Positions 54,685-63,783 of a stretch of 64,000 bases of DNA are shown one piece after another. Under the pieces are notes generated by a model that was given only the letters and a program-made list of their open reading frames with translations, had not been told where the DNA came from and made no database searches. Each line of letters begins with the position of its first letter. Position 1 is the stretch's first letter. The position numbers and the translations under genes are program-made. Source of the stretch: Pseudomonas sp. UFMG81 (GTDB taxonomy: Bacteria > Pseudomonadota > Gammaproteobacteria > Pseudomonadales > Pseudomonadaceae); the NCBI RefSeq assembly GCF_015354575.1, contig NZ_JACAFQ010000022.1, forward strand, positions 16,796 to 80,795, read 5' to 3'.

Positions 54685-56739
54685 ATGTCCGCCTCCCCTA
54701 CCCTGCAAAGCTTCATCGCCGGCCGTTGGATCGGCCAGCACGGCGCCCAGGCGCTGCGCAGCGCCCTGGACGGCCACGTCCTGGCCTACAGCCACGAAGA
54801 ACGCCCGGACTTCGCCGAAGCCGTGGATTTCGCCCGTGCCCAGGGCCTGCAAACGCTGCTGGCAATGGACTTTCAGGAGCGCGCCGCACGCCTCAAAGCC
54901 TTGGCGCTGTACCTGGCCGAGCGCAAAGAGCAGCTGTACGCCCTGTCCCACCACAGCGGCGCCACCCGCGCCGACAGCTGGATCGACATCGAAGGCGGCA
55001 ACGCCACGCTGTTCGCCTATTCGAGCATGGGCCGCCGTGAGTTGCCGTCGGGCAACCTGGTGCATGAAGGCCCGGCGATCCCCCTGGGCAAGCAAGGCCA
55101 CTTCGCCGGCAGCCATATCCTGGTCCCGCGCGCAGGCGTGGCCGTGCATATCAACGCCTTCAACTTCCCGATCTGGGGGATGCTGGAGAAGTTTGCCCCA
55201 ACCTTCCTCGCCGGCATGCCGTGCATCGTCAAGCCCGCCACCTCCACCAGCTACCTGACTGAAGCCGTGGTGCGGCTGATGAACGAGTCCGGCCTGCTGC
55301 CGGCCGGCAGCCTGCAACTGGTGATCGGCAGCACCGGTGACCTGCTCGAGCGCCTGCAAGGCCAGGACCTGGTGACCTTCACCGGCTCCGCCGACACCGC
55401 GGCCAAGCTGCGCGTCACGCCGAACCTGGTGCGCAATTCGGTGCCGTTCAATGCCGAAGCCGACTCGCTCAACTGCGCCATCCTCGGCCTGGACGTGAGC
55501 CCCGACAGCGAGGAGTTCGAGCTGTACATCAAGGAGGTGGCGCGGGAGATGACCACCAAGGCCGGGCAGAAATGCACGGCCATCCGCCGCGCCATCGTCC
55601 CGGCCAAGCACATCGACGCCGTCGCCACCCGCCTGCGCGAACGGCTGCGCAAGGTGGTGGTCGGTGATCCGTCGGTCGAAGGCGTGCGCATGGGCGCCCT
55701 GGCCTCCCACGACCAGCAGCGCGATGTCGGCGAACGCGTGCGCAGGCTGCTGGACAGCTGCGACCAACTGCTGGGCGCCAGCGATGGCTTTACCCCGGTC
55801 GGTGACGGCGTGGCCGAAGGCGCGTTCTTCGCCCCGACCCTGCTGCTGGCCCGCGACCCCCACGCCGAGGGCGGCGCCCACGATATCGAGGCGTTCGGCC
55901 CGGTCAGCACGCTGATGGCCTACGACGATCTCGACGAAGCCCTGGCCCTGGCAGCCCGGGGCAAGGGCAGCCTGGTGGCGACCCTGGTCACCGCCGACCG
56001 CACCGTTGCCGCCACGGCCATCCCCGCCGCAGCGGCCTGGCACGGGCGCCTGCTGGTACTCGACAGCGAAGCGGCCAAGGAATCTACCGGCCACGGCTCG
56101 CCGTTGCCACAGCTCAAGCACGGTGGCCCGGGCCGCGCCGGCGGTGGTGAGGAGCTGGGCGGCTTGCGTGCGGTCAAACACTACCTGCAACGTGCTGCAG
56201 TGCAGGGCTCGCCGAGCATGCTGATGGCGGTGACCGGTGAGTACGTGCGCGGCGCCGAGGTGATCGAAACCGAAGTGCACCCGTTCCGCCGCTATTTCGA
56301 CGACCTGCGCATCGGTGAATCGCTGCTCACCCACCGCCGCACGGTGACCGAGGCGGACCTGGTGAACTTCGGCTGCCTGTCGGGCGATCACTTCTACATG
56401 CACTTCGACGACATCGCGGCGAAGCAGTCGCAGTTCGGCAAACGCATCGCCCATGGCTACTTCGTGCTCTCGGCCGCGGCCGGGCTGTTCGTCTCACCGG
56501 GTGAAGGGCCGGTGCTGGCCAACTATGGGCTGGACACCCTGCGCTTCATCACCCCGGTGGGGATCGGCGACACCATCCAGGCGCGGCTGACCTGCAAGCG
56601 CAGGATCGACCAGGGCAAGACCAGCCCGCTGGGGCAGCCGCAAGGCGTGGTGGCGTGGGATGTGGAGGTGACCAACCAGCTGGGTGAACTGGTGGCGAGC
56701 TACGACATCCTGACCCTGGTGCTCAAGCGTCCGCAATGA
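54685..56739 (+). CDS. paaZ: Bifunctional PaaZ: oxepin-CoA hydrolase / aldehyde dehydrogenase
   Basis: 684 residues, ATG with AAGGAG at 6 bp. Residues 1-520: aldehyde dehydrogenase with NAEADSLNC (glutamate) and the nucleophile in GQKCTAIRRA. Residues 540-684: MaoC-type hot-dog hydratase with CLSGDHFYMHFDDIAA (Asp and His). It opens oxepin-CoA and oxidises the aldehyde to 3-oxo-5,6-dehydrosuberyl-CoA. Called paaN in P. putida work. Last gene of the paa run, followed by a REP pair. Confidence 0.95.
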   Translation: MSASPTLQSFIAGRWIGQHGAQALRSALDGHVLAYSHEERPDFAEAVDFARAQGLQTLLAMDFQERAARLKALALYLAERKEQLYALSHHSGATRADSWIDIEGGNATLFAYSSMGRRELPSGNLVHEGPAIPLGKQGHFAGSHILVPRAGVAVHINAFNFPIWGMLEKFAPTFLAGMPCIVKPATSTSYLTEAVVRLMNESGLLPAGSLQLVIGSTGDLLERLQGQDLVTFTGSADTAAKLRVTPNLVRNSVPFNAEADSLNCAILGLDVSPDSEEFELYIKEVAREMTTKAGQKCTAIRRAIVPAKHIDAVATRLRERLRKVVVGDPSVEGVRMGALASHDQQRDVGERVRRLLDSCDQLLGASDGFTPVGDGVAEGAFFAPTLLLARDPHAEGGAHDIEAFGPVSTLMAYDDLDEALALAARGKGSLVATLVTADRTVAATAIPAAAAWHGRLLVLDSEAAKESTGHGSPLPQLKHGGPGRAGGGEELGGLRAVKHYLQRAAVQGSPSMLMAVTGEYVRGAEVIETEVHPFRRYFDDLRIGESLLTHRRTVTEADLVNFGCLSGDHFYMHFDDIAAKQSQFGKRIAHGYFVLSAAAGLFVSPGEGPVLANYGLDTLRFITPVGIGDTIQARLTCKRRIDQGKTSPLGQPQGVVAWDVEVTNQLGELVASYDILTLVLKRPQ

Positions 56740-56755
56740 AAGCGCTCAGCGGATC

Positions 56756-56876
56756 CCTGTAGGAGCGGCCTTGTGTCGCGAAAAGGGCCGCAGAGCGGCC
56801 CCAGCGATCGATTGTGCTACTTGAATGGCTGGGGCTGCGATGCAGCCCTTTCGCGGCACAAGGCCGCTCCTACAGG
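56756..56876. repeat. REP pair after paaZ
   Basis: Inverted REP copies (CCTGTAGGAGCGGCCTTG at 56756; complement ending 56876) with an inner hairpin GGGCCGC...GCGGCCC. Likely end-of-operon stabiliser or terminator for paaZ. Confidence 0.85.
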
Positions 56877-57019
56877 GGGGCGGCGGCCTTGCCGGCGATT
56901 GGCAATGTGCCATCTCGCACATCTGCCCTACATCACCACGCAGGCCCCGGCGCTATAGTCGGCCCAACGCCCGCATCGCACGTGTGGCGTACCGAGAACA
57001 CTGCCAAGGAAGCCACGCG

Positions 57020-57331
57020 ATGAAGCCCATGCCCCCCGCCCTCAAATCCCTGGCCCTGCTGGCCGTGCTCGCCAGCTTGGCCGGCTGCCAGACCGCCAGC
57101 CCGTCGGCGGACACCCTCAAGCAACGCACCGAGGTCACCCTCGGCACCCCAGTGAGCCAGGTCAGCAACCTGCGCAACGACTCCAACACCACCTACTACA
57201 CCGCCAGCACCAGCAAGGGCCGCTACGATTGCCAAGTGCCCAGCGGCGGCCTGGTGGCAGTGGCCGGCATGGGTCTCTACACCCCCTCCCCGACCTGCTG
57301 GAAAGAAGGCCAGGCGCCGGTGTTCCAGTGA
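57020..57331 (+). CDS. Small lipoprotein
   Basis: 103 residues from ATG 57020. Lipobox LASLAGC at residues 17-23, so a lipid-anchored envelope protein. Mature part has STKGR-like loop RYDCQVPSGG and C-terminal CWKEGQ; two cysteines could form a disulfide. No family recognised. It converges on the kinase gene 10 bp downstream. Confidence 0.8.
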   Translation: MKPMPPALKSLALLAVLASLAGCQTASPSADTLKQRTEVTLGTPVSQVSNLRNDSNTTYYTASTSKGRYDCQVPSGGLVAVAGMGLYTPSPTCWKEGQAPVFQ

Positions 57332-57341
57332 CCGCGTCGGC

Positions 57342-58961
57342 CTAATGGGTCGACGCCAGCAGGGAGTCGCGCAACGCCCGCAGCGCCAGGCGCAGCTCCG
57401 CCGGGCGCACCGGTTTGGCCAACACGGCGATGCCGCGGGCCTGCAACGCCCCCTGCAAGCGGTCGATCTCATGGCCAGTCATGATCAGCGCCGGCACCGC
57501 GTAACCACGCTGGGCACGCAGCCGGTCGATGCAGTCGATGCCGGTGGCCTGCGGGCCCAGGTCGTAGTCGGCGACTATGACGTCGCAGTCGCTGACCAAC
57601 CCCTCCGGCGACGTTTCGGCCTGTACCTCGCAGCCCCAGCGTTGCAGCAAGGCACAGGTAGCCTGCAACACGTTGTGGTCGTCCTCCACCAGGCAGACCC
57701 GCAGCCCATCGAGCATGCCCACCTGCACAGCCGGATCGGCGTTCGCCCGTGATACTTGCGGCGCAGCCTTCGCCAACCCTTGCAAGGTCACGGTGGTGCC
57801 GTGCCCCGGGCGCGAATGCAAGCTGACGTCCAGGCCCATCAGGTCACCCAGGCGCTTGACGATCGACAACCCCAGGCCGACCCCCTCCACATCCTTGTCG
57901 CGCACTTCGCGCACCCGGTAGAACTCCTCGAAGATCCGCGCCTGGTGCTCCTGGGCAATCCCTCGCCCCTGGTCGCAGACCACGATGGCCAGGCCCTCGC
58001 CACGAGGCCGCACGCCAATCAGCAGCGGCCGCCCGGCGGCGTACTTGAAACAGTTGGACAGCACGTTCTGCACCATTGTCGTCAGCATGCCGGGGTCGGC
58101 GCGGATCCAGTGACGGCTGGGTACCAGGCGCATTTCCACGCCCGCCCAGCGCGCCGCTTCGCTGTTCTGGCGCAGCAGCTCACGCAGCAAGTCATCCACG
58201 GCGAAGCGCTCCCACTTCGGTTGCAGCCGGCCGTTGTCCAGGGTGTAGAGGTCGAGAATCGAACGGAACAGCTGCGAGACGTTGAGCAGCGAGCGGTCGA
58301 TGCTGTCCACCAGGCGCCGCTGCTCGTCGCCCAGCCGGCTTTCGCGCAGGCACGCGGTGAACAGGCCGATGGAGTGGATGGGTTGGCGCAGGTCGTGGCT
58401 GGCCTGGGCTAGGAAGCGCGACTTCTCGCGGGTTGCGGCCTCGGCCAGGGCCGTGGCCTTGCGCGTGCGCTCCAGCAGCAAGTGGGCGTAGAACGGGATC
58501 AGGGTGCTGGTGGTCAGCAGCATCGGCAGCAGGAACGGCTGTTGCTGCCAGTACGGCGTCAGCCACCACACTGCCACCAGCGCGGCCAGGGCCAGCACGG
58601 TGGCAACCGCCAGGTAGCGCGAACCGAAGCGCATGCCGTTGCCCAGGTTGATCCAGACCATCACCGCATACAGTGGCAACGCCGCTTCGCCACCGATCAC
58701 CAGGCCCAGGCAGGTGGCGCTGTAGTCGTGGACCATGCCCAGCACCCGCCGCCACGGGTAGTGCCCCGGCCAGCGCACGATGGCCTGGCGCACGCCGATC
58801 GACACCACGGTGAAGGCCATGTAGTAGATCAGCACCGGCAGGTAGGTGGCCACTTCGCGGCCCGGCAGGAAGCCCAGCAGCGCCACGTAGCTGATGGCGC
58901 AGGTGGAGACGATGATGCGCAGGTTGGCCTGGTCCAGTTCGTTGTTCTTCTCGAACTTCAT
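57342..58961 (-). CDS. Hybrid sensor histidine kinase
   Basis: 539 residues, ATG 58961 with GGAAG upstream. N-terminal half has about five or six transmembrane helices (ISYVALLGFLPG, TYLPVLIYYMAFTVVSIGV, YLAVATVLALAALVAVWWL). Then HisKA with the phosphorylated histidine in QASHDLRQPIHSIGLF, N-box NVLSNCFKYAAG, G boxes CDQGRGIA and GVGLGLSIVKRLG, and a C-terminal receiver domain with LVEDDHNV, phospho-Asp in VADYDLGP and lysine in LAKPV. It is divergent from a NarL-type regulator with about 100 bp between them, probably its partner. Stimulus unknown. Confidence 0.9.
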   Translation of the reverse strand: MKFEKNNELDQANLRIIVSTCAISYVALLGFLPGREVATYLPVLIYYMAFTVVSIGVRQAIVRWPGHYPWRRVLGMVHDYSATCLGLVIGGEAALPLYAVMVWINLGNGMRFGSRYLAVATVLALAALVAVWWLTPYWQQQPFLLPMLLTTSTLIPFYAHLLLERTRKATALAEAATREKSRFLAQASHDLRQPIHSIGLFTACLRESRLGDEQRRLVDSIDRSLLNVSQLFRSILDLYTLDNGRLQPKWERFAVDDLLRELLRQNSEAARWAGVEMRLVPSRHWIRADPGMLTTMVQNVLSNCFKYAAGRPLLIGVRPRGEGLAIVVCDQGRGIAQEHQARIFEEFYRVREVRDKDVEGVGLGLSIVKRLGDLMGLDVSLHSRPGHGTTVTLQGLAKAAPQVSRANADPAVQVGMLDGLRVCLVEDDHNVLQATCALLQRWGCEVQAETSPEGLVSDCDVIVADYDLGPQATGIDCIDRLRAQRGYAVPALIMTGHEIDRLQGALQARGIAVLAKPVRPAELRLALRALRDSLLASTH

Positions 58962-59064
58962 GAGTCACTTCCTTGTGCGCCAGTAGGCAACTTCGCCAGC
59001 CATGCAAGGAAATGACCGGCGGTGGCTGCTAAATTAGCATGGCCGCCAGACAGGGAGTTGGGAT

Positions 59065-59679
59065 GTGAGTTGCCGAATCATCGTTGCGGATGACCACCCG
59101 TTGTTCCGCGAAGCCATGGTTGCCACCGTGCGGCGCCTGTTGCCCGAGGCGGTGCTGGAACAGGCCGGCAGCCTGCAAGAGGTGCAGCGGCTGGCAGCGC
59201 TGGGCGATGCGCCCGACACCCTGATCCTCGACCTGCGCTTCCCTGGGCTGACGGGCATCGACCGCTTGGCCGAGCTGCGCCAACAGTTGCGCCGCACCAC
59301 CGTGATCATCGTGTCGATGGTCGACGAACCGGCCATCATCGATCAGGTCATGGCCACCGGTGTCGACGGCTTTATTGGCAAGAGCCTCGCCCCGGACGAA
59401 CTGGGCGCGGCGATTCTCGCCATCCGTGCCGGCGAGGTGGTGGTGCGCTACGCCAGCAGCGGCCTGTTGGCCCCGGCAGGCACCGACAGCGAGCTGCAAC
59501 AGCTCACCCAGCGCCAACAGGAGGTGCTGCGGCTGATCGCCCAGGGCAAGACCAACAAGGAAATCGCCCGGGCGCTCGAAATCTCGCCGTTCACCGTGCG
59601 TATCCATGTCTCCTCGCTGCTCAAGGCCCTCAACGTGACGACCCGCACCGCAGCGGCGGTCAAGTATTCAGGGCATTGA
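59065..59679 (+). CDS. LuxR/NarL-family response regulator
   Basis: 204 residues from GTG 59065 (GGGAG upstream; no ATG suits). Receiver domain with IIVADDHPLF, phospho-Asp in LILDLRFPGLTG and lysine in GKSLAPDEL; C-terminal LuxR HTH with LTQRQQEVLRLIAQG and TNKEIARALEIS. Divergent from the hybrid kinase, which very likely phosphorylates it. The target promoters are unknown; no direct link to the downstream cobalamin operon is visible. Confidence 0.9.
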   Translation: MSCRIIVADDHPLFREAMVATVRRLLPEAVLEQAGSLQEVQRLAALGDAPDTLILDLRFPGLTGIDRLAELRQQLRRTTVIIVSMVDEPAIIDQVMATGVDGFIGKSLAPDELGAAILAIRAGEVVVRYASSGLLAPAGTDSELQQLTQRQQEVLRLIAQGKTNKEIARALEISPFTVRIHVSSLLKALNVTTRTAAAVKYSGH

Positions 59680-59732
59680 TTCGCGCTGGATTTGACTCGC
59701 CCGGGCTTCGATGTTCATATGCGCCCCTTGTT

Positions 59733-59912
59733 TTCAGGTGTCCCTGGCCGCCGCGCCAGGGGTTAAACGGGAAGCCGGTGCCCCGCTATAGCGGGTAGTC
59801 CGGCGCTGCCCCCGCAACGGTAAGCGAGCAGGGCCTGCAAAAGACCACTGTGCCAACGGCATGGGAAGGTGCGGGCCCGCTGACCCTCGCAAGCCCGGAG
59901 ACCGGCCTGGAT
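59733..59912 (+). promoter_or_regulatory. Cobalamin (B12) riboswitch
   Basis: Conserved core elements in order: GGTG at 59737, TTAAACGGGAAGCCGGTG near 59763, GCTGCCCCCGCAACGGTAAG near 59806, ATGGGAAGGTGCGGG near 59860 and the B12-box-like AGCCCGGAGACCGGCC at 59892-59907. It precedes an ABC import operon by about 120 bp and should shut it down when cobalamin is bound. Confidence 0.93.
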
Positions 59913-60031
59913 TCGCCATTGGCTACCCCCGCGGCGGGCGGGTGCGCGCCGGTTCCGGGGCACCCGCCCGCGGCAGCCTCACGCACGTCCACCGTAGAAC
60001 GTTCACCCTTGCTGCTACGGTGCTTCTTTAC

Positions 60032-60808
60032 ATGTCCTCGCCGCTTTTGCGCCTCGAACGCCTGAACTGGTCACCTTCACCCGGTGGGTCACCCCTGCTC
60101 GACGGTATCGAGCTGGAGGTGGCTGCCGGCGAGTTCGTCGGCCTGATCGGCCCCAACGGCAGCGGCAAGACCAGCCTGCTGCGCTGCGCCTACCGGTTCA
60201 ACCGGCCGTGCAGCGGCCAGGTGCTGCTCGACGGCGAGGATATCTGGCGGCAATCGCCGCGCTGGGTGGCCCGGCGTCTGGCGGTGATGGCCCAGGAGTT
60301 CCCCGATGACTTTGGCCTGAACGTGCGCGATGTCGTTGCCATGGGCCGCACCCCGCACCTGGGCTGGCTGGACGGCGACGGTGACCCGGCGCCGGTGGAC
60401 AATGCCCTGCGCCAGCTGGGCCTGGACAGCCGTGCCGACCAGCACTTCGCCAGTTTGTCCGGCGGCGAGAAACAGCGGGTACTGCTGGCCCGCGCCCTGG
60501 CCCAGCAACCGCGCCTGCTGATCCTGGATGAGCCGACCAATCACCTGGACCCCCGCTACCAGCTGGCCCTGCTGCGCCACCTGCGCGCCACCGGCCTGGG
60601 CCTGCTGGCCAGTTTCCACGACCTCAACCTGGCGGCAGCCTTCTGCGACCGCTTGTACGTAATCGAACAGGGCCGCATCGTCGCCCACGGCACGCCCGCC
60701 CAGGTTCTGACCGAGCGGTGCCTGGCCGAGGTGTTCGGCGTGCACGTGCTGGTCGACCGTCACCCCGTGGGCGATCACCCACGCATCACCTGGATAAACC
60801 CCGCATGA
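60032..60808 (+). CDS. ABC transporter ATPase, cobalamin/iron-siderophore type
   Basis: 258 residues from ATG 60032, following the riboswitch; longer frames run through it. Walker A GPNGSGKTSLLR, Q-loop QEFPDDFG, signature SLSGGEKQRV, Walker B LLILDEPTNHLD, H-loop ASFHDLN. FecE/BtuD type. It ends in an ATGA overlap with the binding-protein gene. Riboswitch control favours cobalamin or corrinoid import; by sequence alone iron chelates remain possible. Confidence 0.9.
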   Translation: MSSPLLRLERLNWSPSPGGSPLLDGIELEVAAGEFVGLIGPNGSGKTSLLRCAYRFNRPCSGQVLLDGEDIWRQSPRWVARRLAVMAQEFPDDFGLNVRDVVAMGRTPHLGWLDGDGDPAPVDNALRQLGLDSRADQHFASLSGGEKQRVLLARALAQQPRLLILDEPTNHLDPRYQLALLRHLRATGLGLLASFHDLNLAAAFCDRLYVIEQGRIVAHGTPAQVLTERCLAEVFGVHVLVDRHPVGDHPRITWINPA

Positions 60809-61767
60809 AGCGACTGCTCCTCTCGCTACTCGCCACCCTGCCCCTGGCCGCGCCGGCCAGCGACTACCCCGTGACCGTGCACAGCTGCGCCCGCAGCGTG
60901 ACCTTCGAGCATGCCCCGCAACGCGCGGTCAGCCACGACATCAACCTCACCGGCATGCTCCTGGCATTGGGGCTGAAGGAGCGCATGATCGGCTACAGCG
61001 GCATCAGTGGCTGGAAAACCCTGGACCCGTCGTTGCGCGAGGCCTTGGATGGCTTGCCGGAACTGGCGCCACGCTATCCGTCGGTGGAAAACCTGCTGGA
61101 CGCCAACGTCGATTTCCTGTTCGCCGGCTGGGGCTACGGCATGCAAGTCGGCGGCCCGCTGACCCCGGAGCGCCTGGCGCCATTCGGCCTGCCGGTCTAC
61201 GAGCTGAGCGAGTCGTGCTCGAAGATCATGCCGCGCCCTGCCGCCAGCCTGGAGGACCTGTACACCGACCTGGGTAATCTGGGGCGGATCTTCGGCGTGA
61301 CGCCACGGGCCGAGGCACTGATCACCCAGTTGCGCCAACGTGTGGCCAGGGTCACCACCTCGCTCGCCAGCGTGCATGACCGGCCACAGGTGTTCCTCTA
61401 CGACAGCGGCGAAGACCGCCCCACCACATCTGGCCGGCTGGGCATGCCCCAAGCGCTGATCAAGGCAGCAGGCGGTGACAACGTCATGGCCGATGTCGCG
61501 GCGAGCTGGACCGAGGTGGGCTGGGAAAGCGTGGTGGAGCGCGACCCCGAGGTGATCGTCATCGTCGACTACGGGCCGACGTCCTGGGAGCAGAAGCGCG
61601 ATTTCCTGCTGCAGCATCCAGCCTTGGCCGAGGTGCGGGCCATTCGCGAACGTCGCTTCGTGGTGTTGTCCTACCTGCAAGTGACGCCCTCCGTGGACAA
61701 CGCCAGCGCCATCGAGCGATTGGCGGCGGCGCTGCACCCGCAGCTGTTCGCCGAGGCCCGGCCGTGA
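60805..61767 (+). CDS. Periplasmic binding protein of cobalamin-type ABC importer
   Basis: 320 residues, ATG 60805. Signal peptide LLLSLLATLPLAAPA without lipobox, so a soluble periplasmic protein. Class III (helical backbone) metal-receptor fold: FEHAPQRAVSHDINLTGMLLALG, ENLLDANVDFLFAGWGYG, WTEVGWESVVERDPEVIVIVDYG. Captures the ligand and hands it to the permease. Overlaps neighbours on both sides (ATGA and GTGA). Confidence 0.88.
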   Translation: MKRLLLSLLATLPLAAPASDYPVTVHSCARSVTFEHAPQRAVSHDINLTGMLLALGLKERMIGYSGISGWKTLDPSLREALDGLPELAPRYPSVENLLDANVDFLFAGWGYGMQVGGPLTPERLAPFGLPVYELSESCSKIMPRPAASLEDLYTDLGNLGRIFGVTPRAEALITQLRQRVARVTTSLASVHDRPQVFLYDSGEDRPTTSGRLGMPQALIKAAGGDNVMADVAASWTEVGWESVVERDPEVIVIVDYGPTSWEQKRDFLLQHPALAEVRAIRERRFVVLSYLQVTPSVDNASAIERLAAALHPQLFAEARP

Positions 61768-62789
61768 TTCCGGTACGCAGCCCCGTGGCCTATCGCCTGG
61801 TACTGGGCGGCTTGCTCCTGGCACTGCTGTTGTCTTGCCTGCTGTCGCTGGGGTTTGGTGCGGCCGAGGTGGCGCAAGGCAAGGTGCTGGCGATTGTTCT
61901 GCACCAATTGGGGTTTGGCGAAGCTGGCGATTTCAGCCGCAGCCAGGCGCAGATCGTGTGGCAGATCCGTGCGCCCCGGGTGTTGCTGGGTGCGTTGGTG
62001 GGCGCCGGTTTGGCGTTGGTTGGTGGTGCGTTACAGGCGGTAACCCGTAACCCGCTGGCCGATCCGCACCTGCTGGGGGTGAGTTCCGGTGCCGTGCTGG
62101 GGGCGGTGCTGGTGGTGCTGTTCCTCGGTCCGTTCGCCGGACCGCTGAGCCTGCCGCTGGCGGCGTTCCTGGGTGCCCTGGGGTGCATGCTGCTGGTGCT
62201 GGGCGTGGCCAGCCGGCGCGGGAGGCTGGACAGCGAGCGCCTGCTGCTGGCCGGGGTGGCGGTGTCGTTCGTGGTGATGGCGCTGGCCAACTTGTTGCTG
62301 TTCACCGGTGACCCGCATGCGGCCAGCTCGGTGATGTTCTGGATGCTCGGCGGGCTGGGCCTGGCGCAATGGTCGTTGCTGTGGTTGCCGACGGTGTGCG
62401 TGCTGGCCGGTTTCATCCTGCTGATGAGCCTGGCGCGGGCGCTCAATGCCTTGATGAGTGGTGAGCAGACGGCCGTGAGCCTGGGCTACGACACCCGCCG
62501 CGTGCGCGCCCAGGTGTTCGTGGGTACGGCGTTGCTGACCGGGGTGCTGGTGTCGTTGTCGGGGGCCATCGGTTTCGTTGGCTTGATGTTGCCGCACATG
62601 GCCCGGCGGCTGGTGGGGGCCGAGCATCGGCGGTTGCTGCCGGCCTGTGGGTTGCTGGGGGCGTTGTTCATGGTCTGGGTGGACATGGGGGCGCGGACCT
62701 TGATCGCGCCGCAGGACCTGCCGGTGGGGATCGCCACCGCGGCGATTGGCGGGCTGTTTTTCATCGTGTTGCTGCGTCGGCGGCACTGA
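61764..62789 (+). CDS. FecCD/BtuC-family ABC permease
   Basis: 341 residues from GTG 61764 overlapping the previous stop. About ten transmembrane helices; typical signatures QIRAPRVLLGALVGAGLALVG, NPLADPHLLGVSSGAVLG, GAIGFVGLMLPHMARRLVG and the C-terminal ATAAIGGLFFIVLLRRR. Forms the membrane channel with the ATPase. Third gene of the riboswitch-led operon; order ATPase-binding protein-permease is unusual compared with permease-first operons. Confidence 0.92.
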   Translation: MIPVRSPVAYRLVLGGLLLALLLSCLLSLGFGAAEVAQGKVLAIVLHQLGFGEAGDFSRSQAQIVWQIRAPRVLLGALVGAGLALVGGALQAVTRNPLADPHLLGVSSGAVLGAVLVVLFLGPFAGPLSLPLAAFLGALGCMLLVLGVASRRGRLDSERLLLAGVAVSFVVMALANLLLFTGDPHAASSVMFWMLGGLGLAQWSLLWLPTVCVLAGFILLMSLARALNALMSGEQTAVSLGYDTRRVRAQVFVGTALLTGVLVSLSGAIGFVGLMLPHMARRLVGAEHRRLLPACGLLGALFMVWVDMGARTLIAPQDLPVGIATAAIGGLFFIVLLRRRH

Positions 62790-62890
62790 GCCATTGGCCG
62801 CTGGTCGGGGGCCGGTTTGTTTCGACGGAGCGGCGGGCCTTGTTGGCGACTCTCACCTTGTGTACTCCCTGGTGTTTGGAGGTGATGGTC

Positions 62891-63061
62891 ATGGGCACGA
62901 GATATTCGATGGGTGGTGGGGATGTTCAGAGCGACTGGCCGGAGCTGGAGCCTGACAGAGGTAATGACCGGGCGGATGATCCGGATGTCGATCCGAACTT
63001 TGACGACGACGAGGAGAATCGGCCTGGGGTGCCGGCGAGTGATCCTGAGTCGGGGGCTTGA
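62891..63061 (+). CDS. Tiny acidic protein, copy 1
   Basis: 56 residues, ATG 62891 with GGAGG at 8 bp. Composition is extremely acidic and proline/aspartate-rich (DDPDVDPNFDDDEENRPGVP), with a short N-terminus GTRYSMGGGDVQSDWPELEP, probably disordered. Family looks like the small DUF6021-like Pseudomonas proteins, but I am unsure. Function unknown. Confidence 0.6.
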   Translation: MGTRYSMGGGDVQSDWPELEPDRGNDRADDPDVDPNFDDDEENRPGVPASDPESGA

Positions 63062-63189
63062 GCTTTAGGTTTTTCGGTTTGCCCTACGGTCATCCCTTTC
63101 GAGGTCCTGATGGCTATCGCATGAGGGCGACCAGGGGCTTGTCGAAAACTTTGCGGCGCTCGACTCCCTGGTGTTTGGAGGTGATGGTC

Positions 63190-63360
63190 ATGGGCACGAG
63201 ATATTCGATGGGTGGTGGGGATGTTCAGAGCGACTGGCCGGAGCTGGAGCCTGACAGAGGTAATGACCGGGCGGATGATCCGGATGTCGATCCGAACTTT
63301 GACGACGACGAGGAGAATCGGCCTGGGGTGCCGGCGAGTGATCCTGAGTCGGGGGCTTGA
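63190..63360 (+). CDS. Tiny acidic protein, copy 2
   Basis: Identical to the first copy, including its ribosome site, as part of the 298-bp duplication. Both copies therefore look equally expressible. Confidence 0.6.
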   Translation: MGTRYSMGGGDVQSDWPELEPDRGNDRADDPDVDPNFDDDEENRPGVPASDPESGA

Positions 63361-63463
63361 GCTTTAGGTTTTTCGGTTTGCCCTACGGTCATCCCTTTCG
63401 AGGTCCTGATGGCTATCGCATGAGGGCGACCAGGGGCTTGTCGAAAACTTTGCGGCGCTCTTG

Positions 63464-63716
63464 AGATCGAGCGCCGCCCGCGCGGCGCATCGCTGGCAAG
63501 CCAGCTCCCACATTTGTTTCTGGCCATTTATTTCTGGTCCATCTCCACTGTCCGCCTTGTTTGTACGACGCGGTTTCAGCGTGTGCGCTAATGCCGCACC
63601 ACCTGACTTGAGGCATGCACCAAGGCGGACAGTGAAGACCTCACAGGATGGATTGGCCCGAAACAGATGTGGGAGCTGGCTTGCCAGCGATGCGCCGCGC
63701 GGGCGGCGCTCGATCT
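63464..63716. repeat. Nested long inverted repeat built on REP
   Basis: Outer arms of 50 bp (63464-63513 and 63667-63716) are exact reverse complements and include the REP core GCTGGCAAGCCAGCTCCCACA. Inside, 14-bp arms CACTGTCCGCCTTG (63546-63559) and its complement (63621-63634) form a second stem. No gene is supported between them; long frames here are artefacts of the symmetry. Confidence 0.88.
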
Positions 63717-63783
63717 TGAGGGCGCTGTAAAACCATCGGCAAGCGCTTGGTGGCCTCATGCGCTAACCGTCAATAACAACAAC

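Larger units (their letters stand above)
62864..63460. repeat. 298-bp tandem direct duplication
   Basis: Positions 62864-63161 and 63163-63460 look identical by eye (period 299, one joining base). Each unit holds a ribosome site, one complete small gene, and downstream sequence ending in GCGGCGCTC. Identity over intergenic as well as coding bases points to a recent duplication. Confidence 0.9.

Noticed and set aside
54619..56454. A 611-codon minus-strand frame opposite paaZ
   Set aside because: Antisense artefact of high GC; the plus strand encodes PaaZ with catalytic residues.
63461..63730. Open frames on both strands through the inverted repeat
   Set aside because: They mirror the palindrome and have no ribosome site or conserved features.
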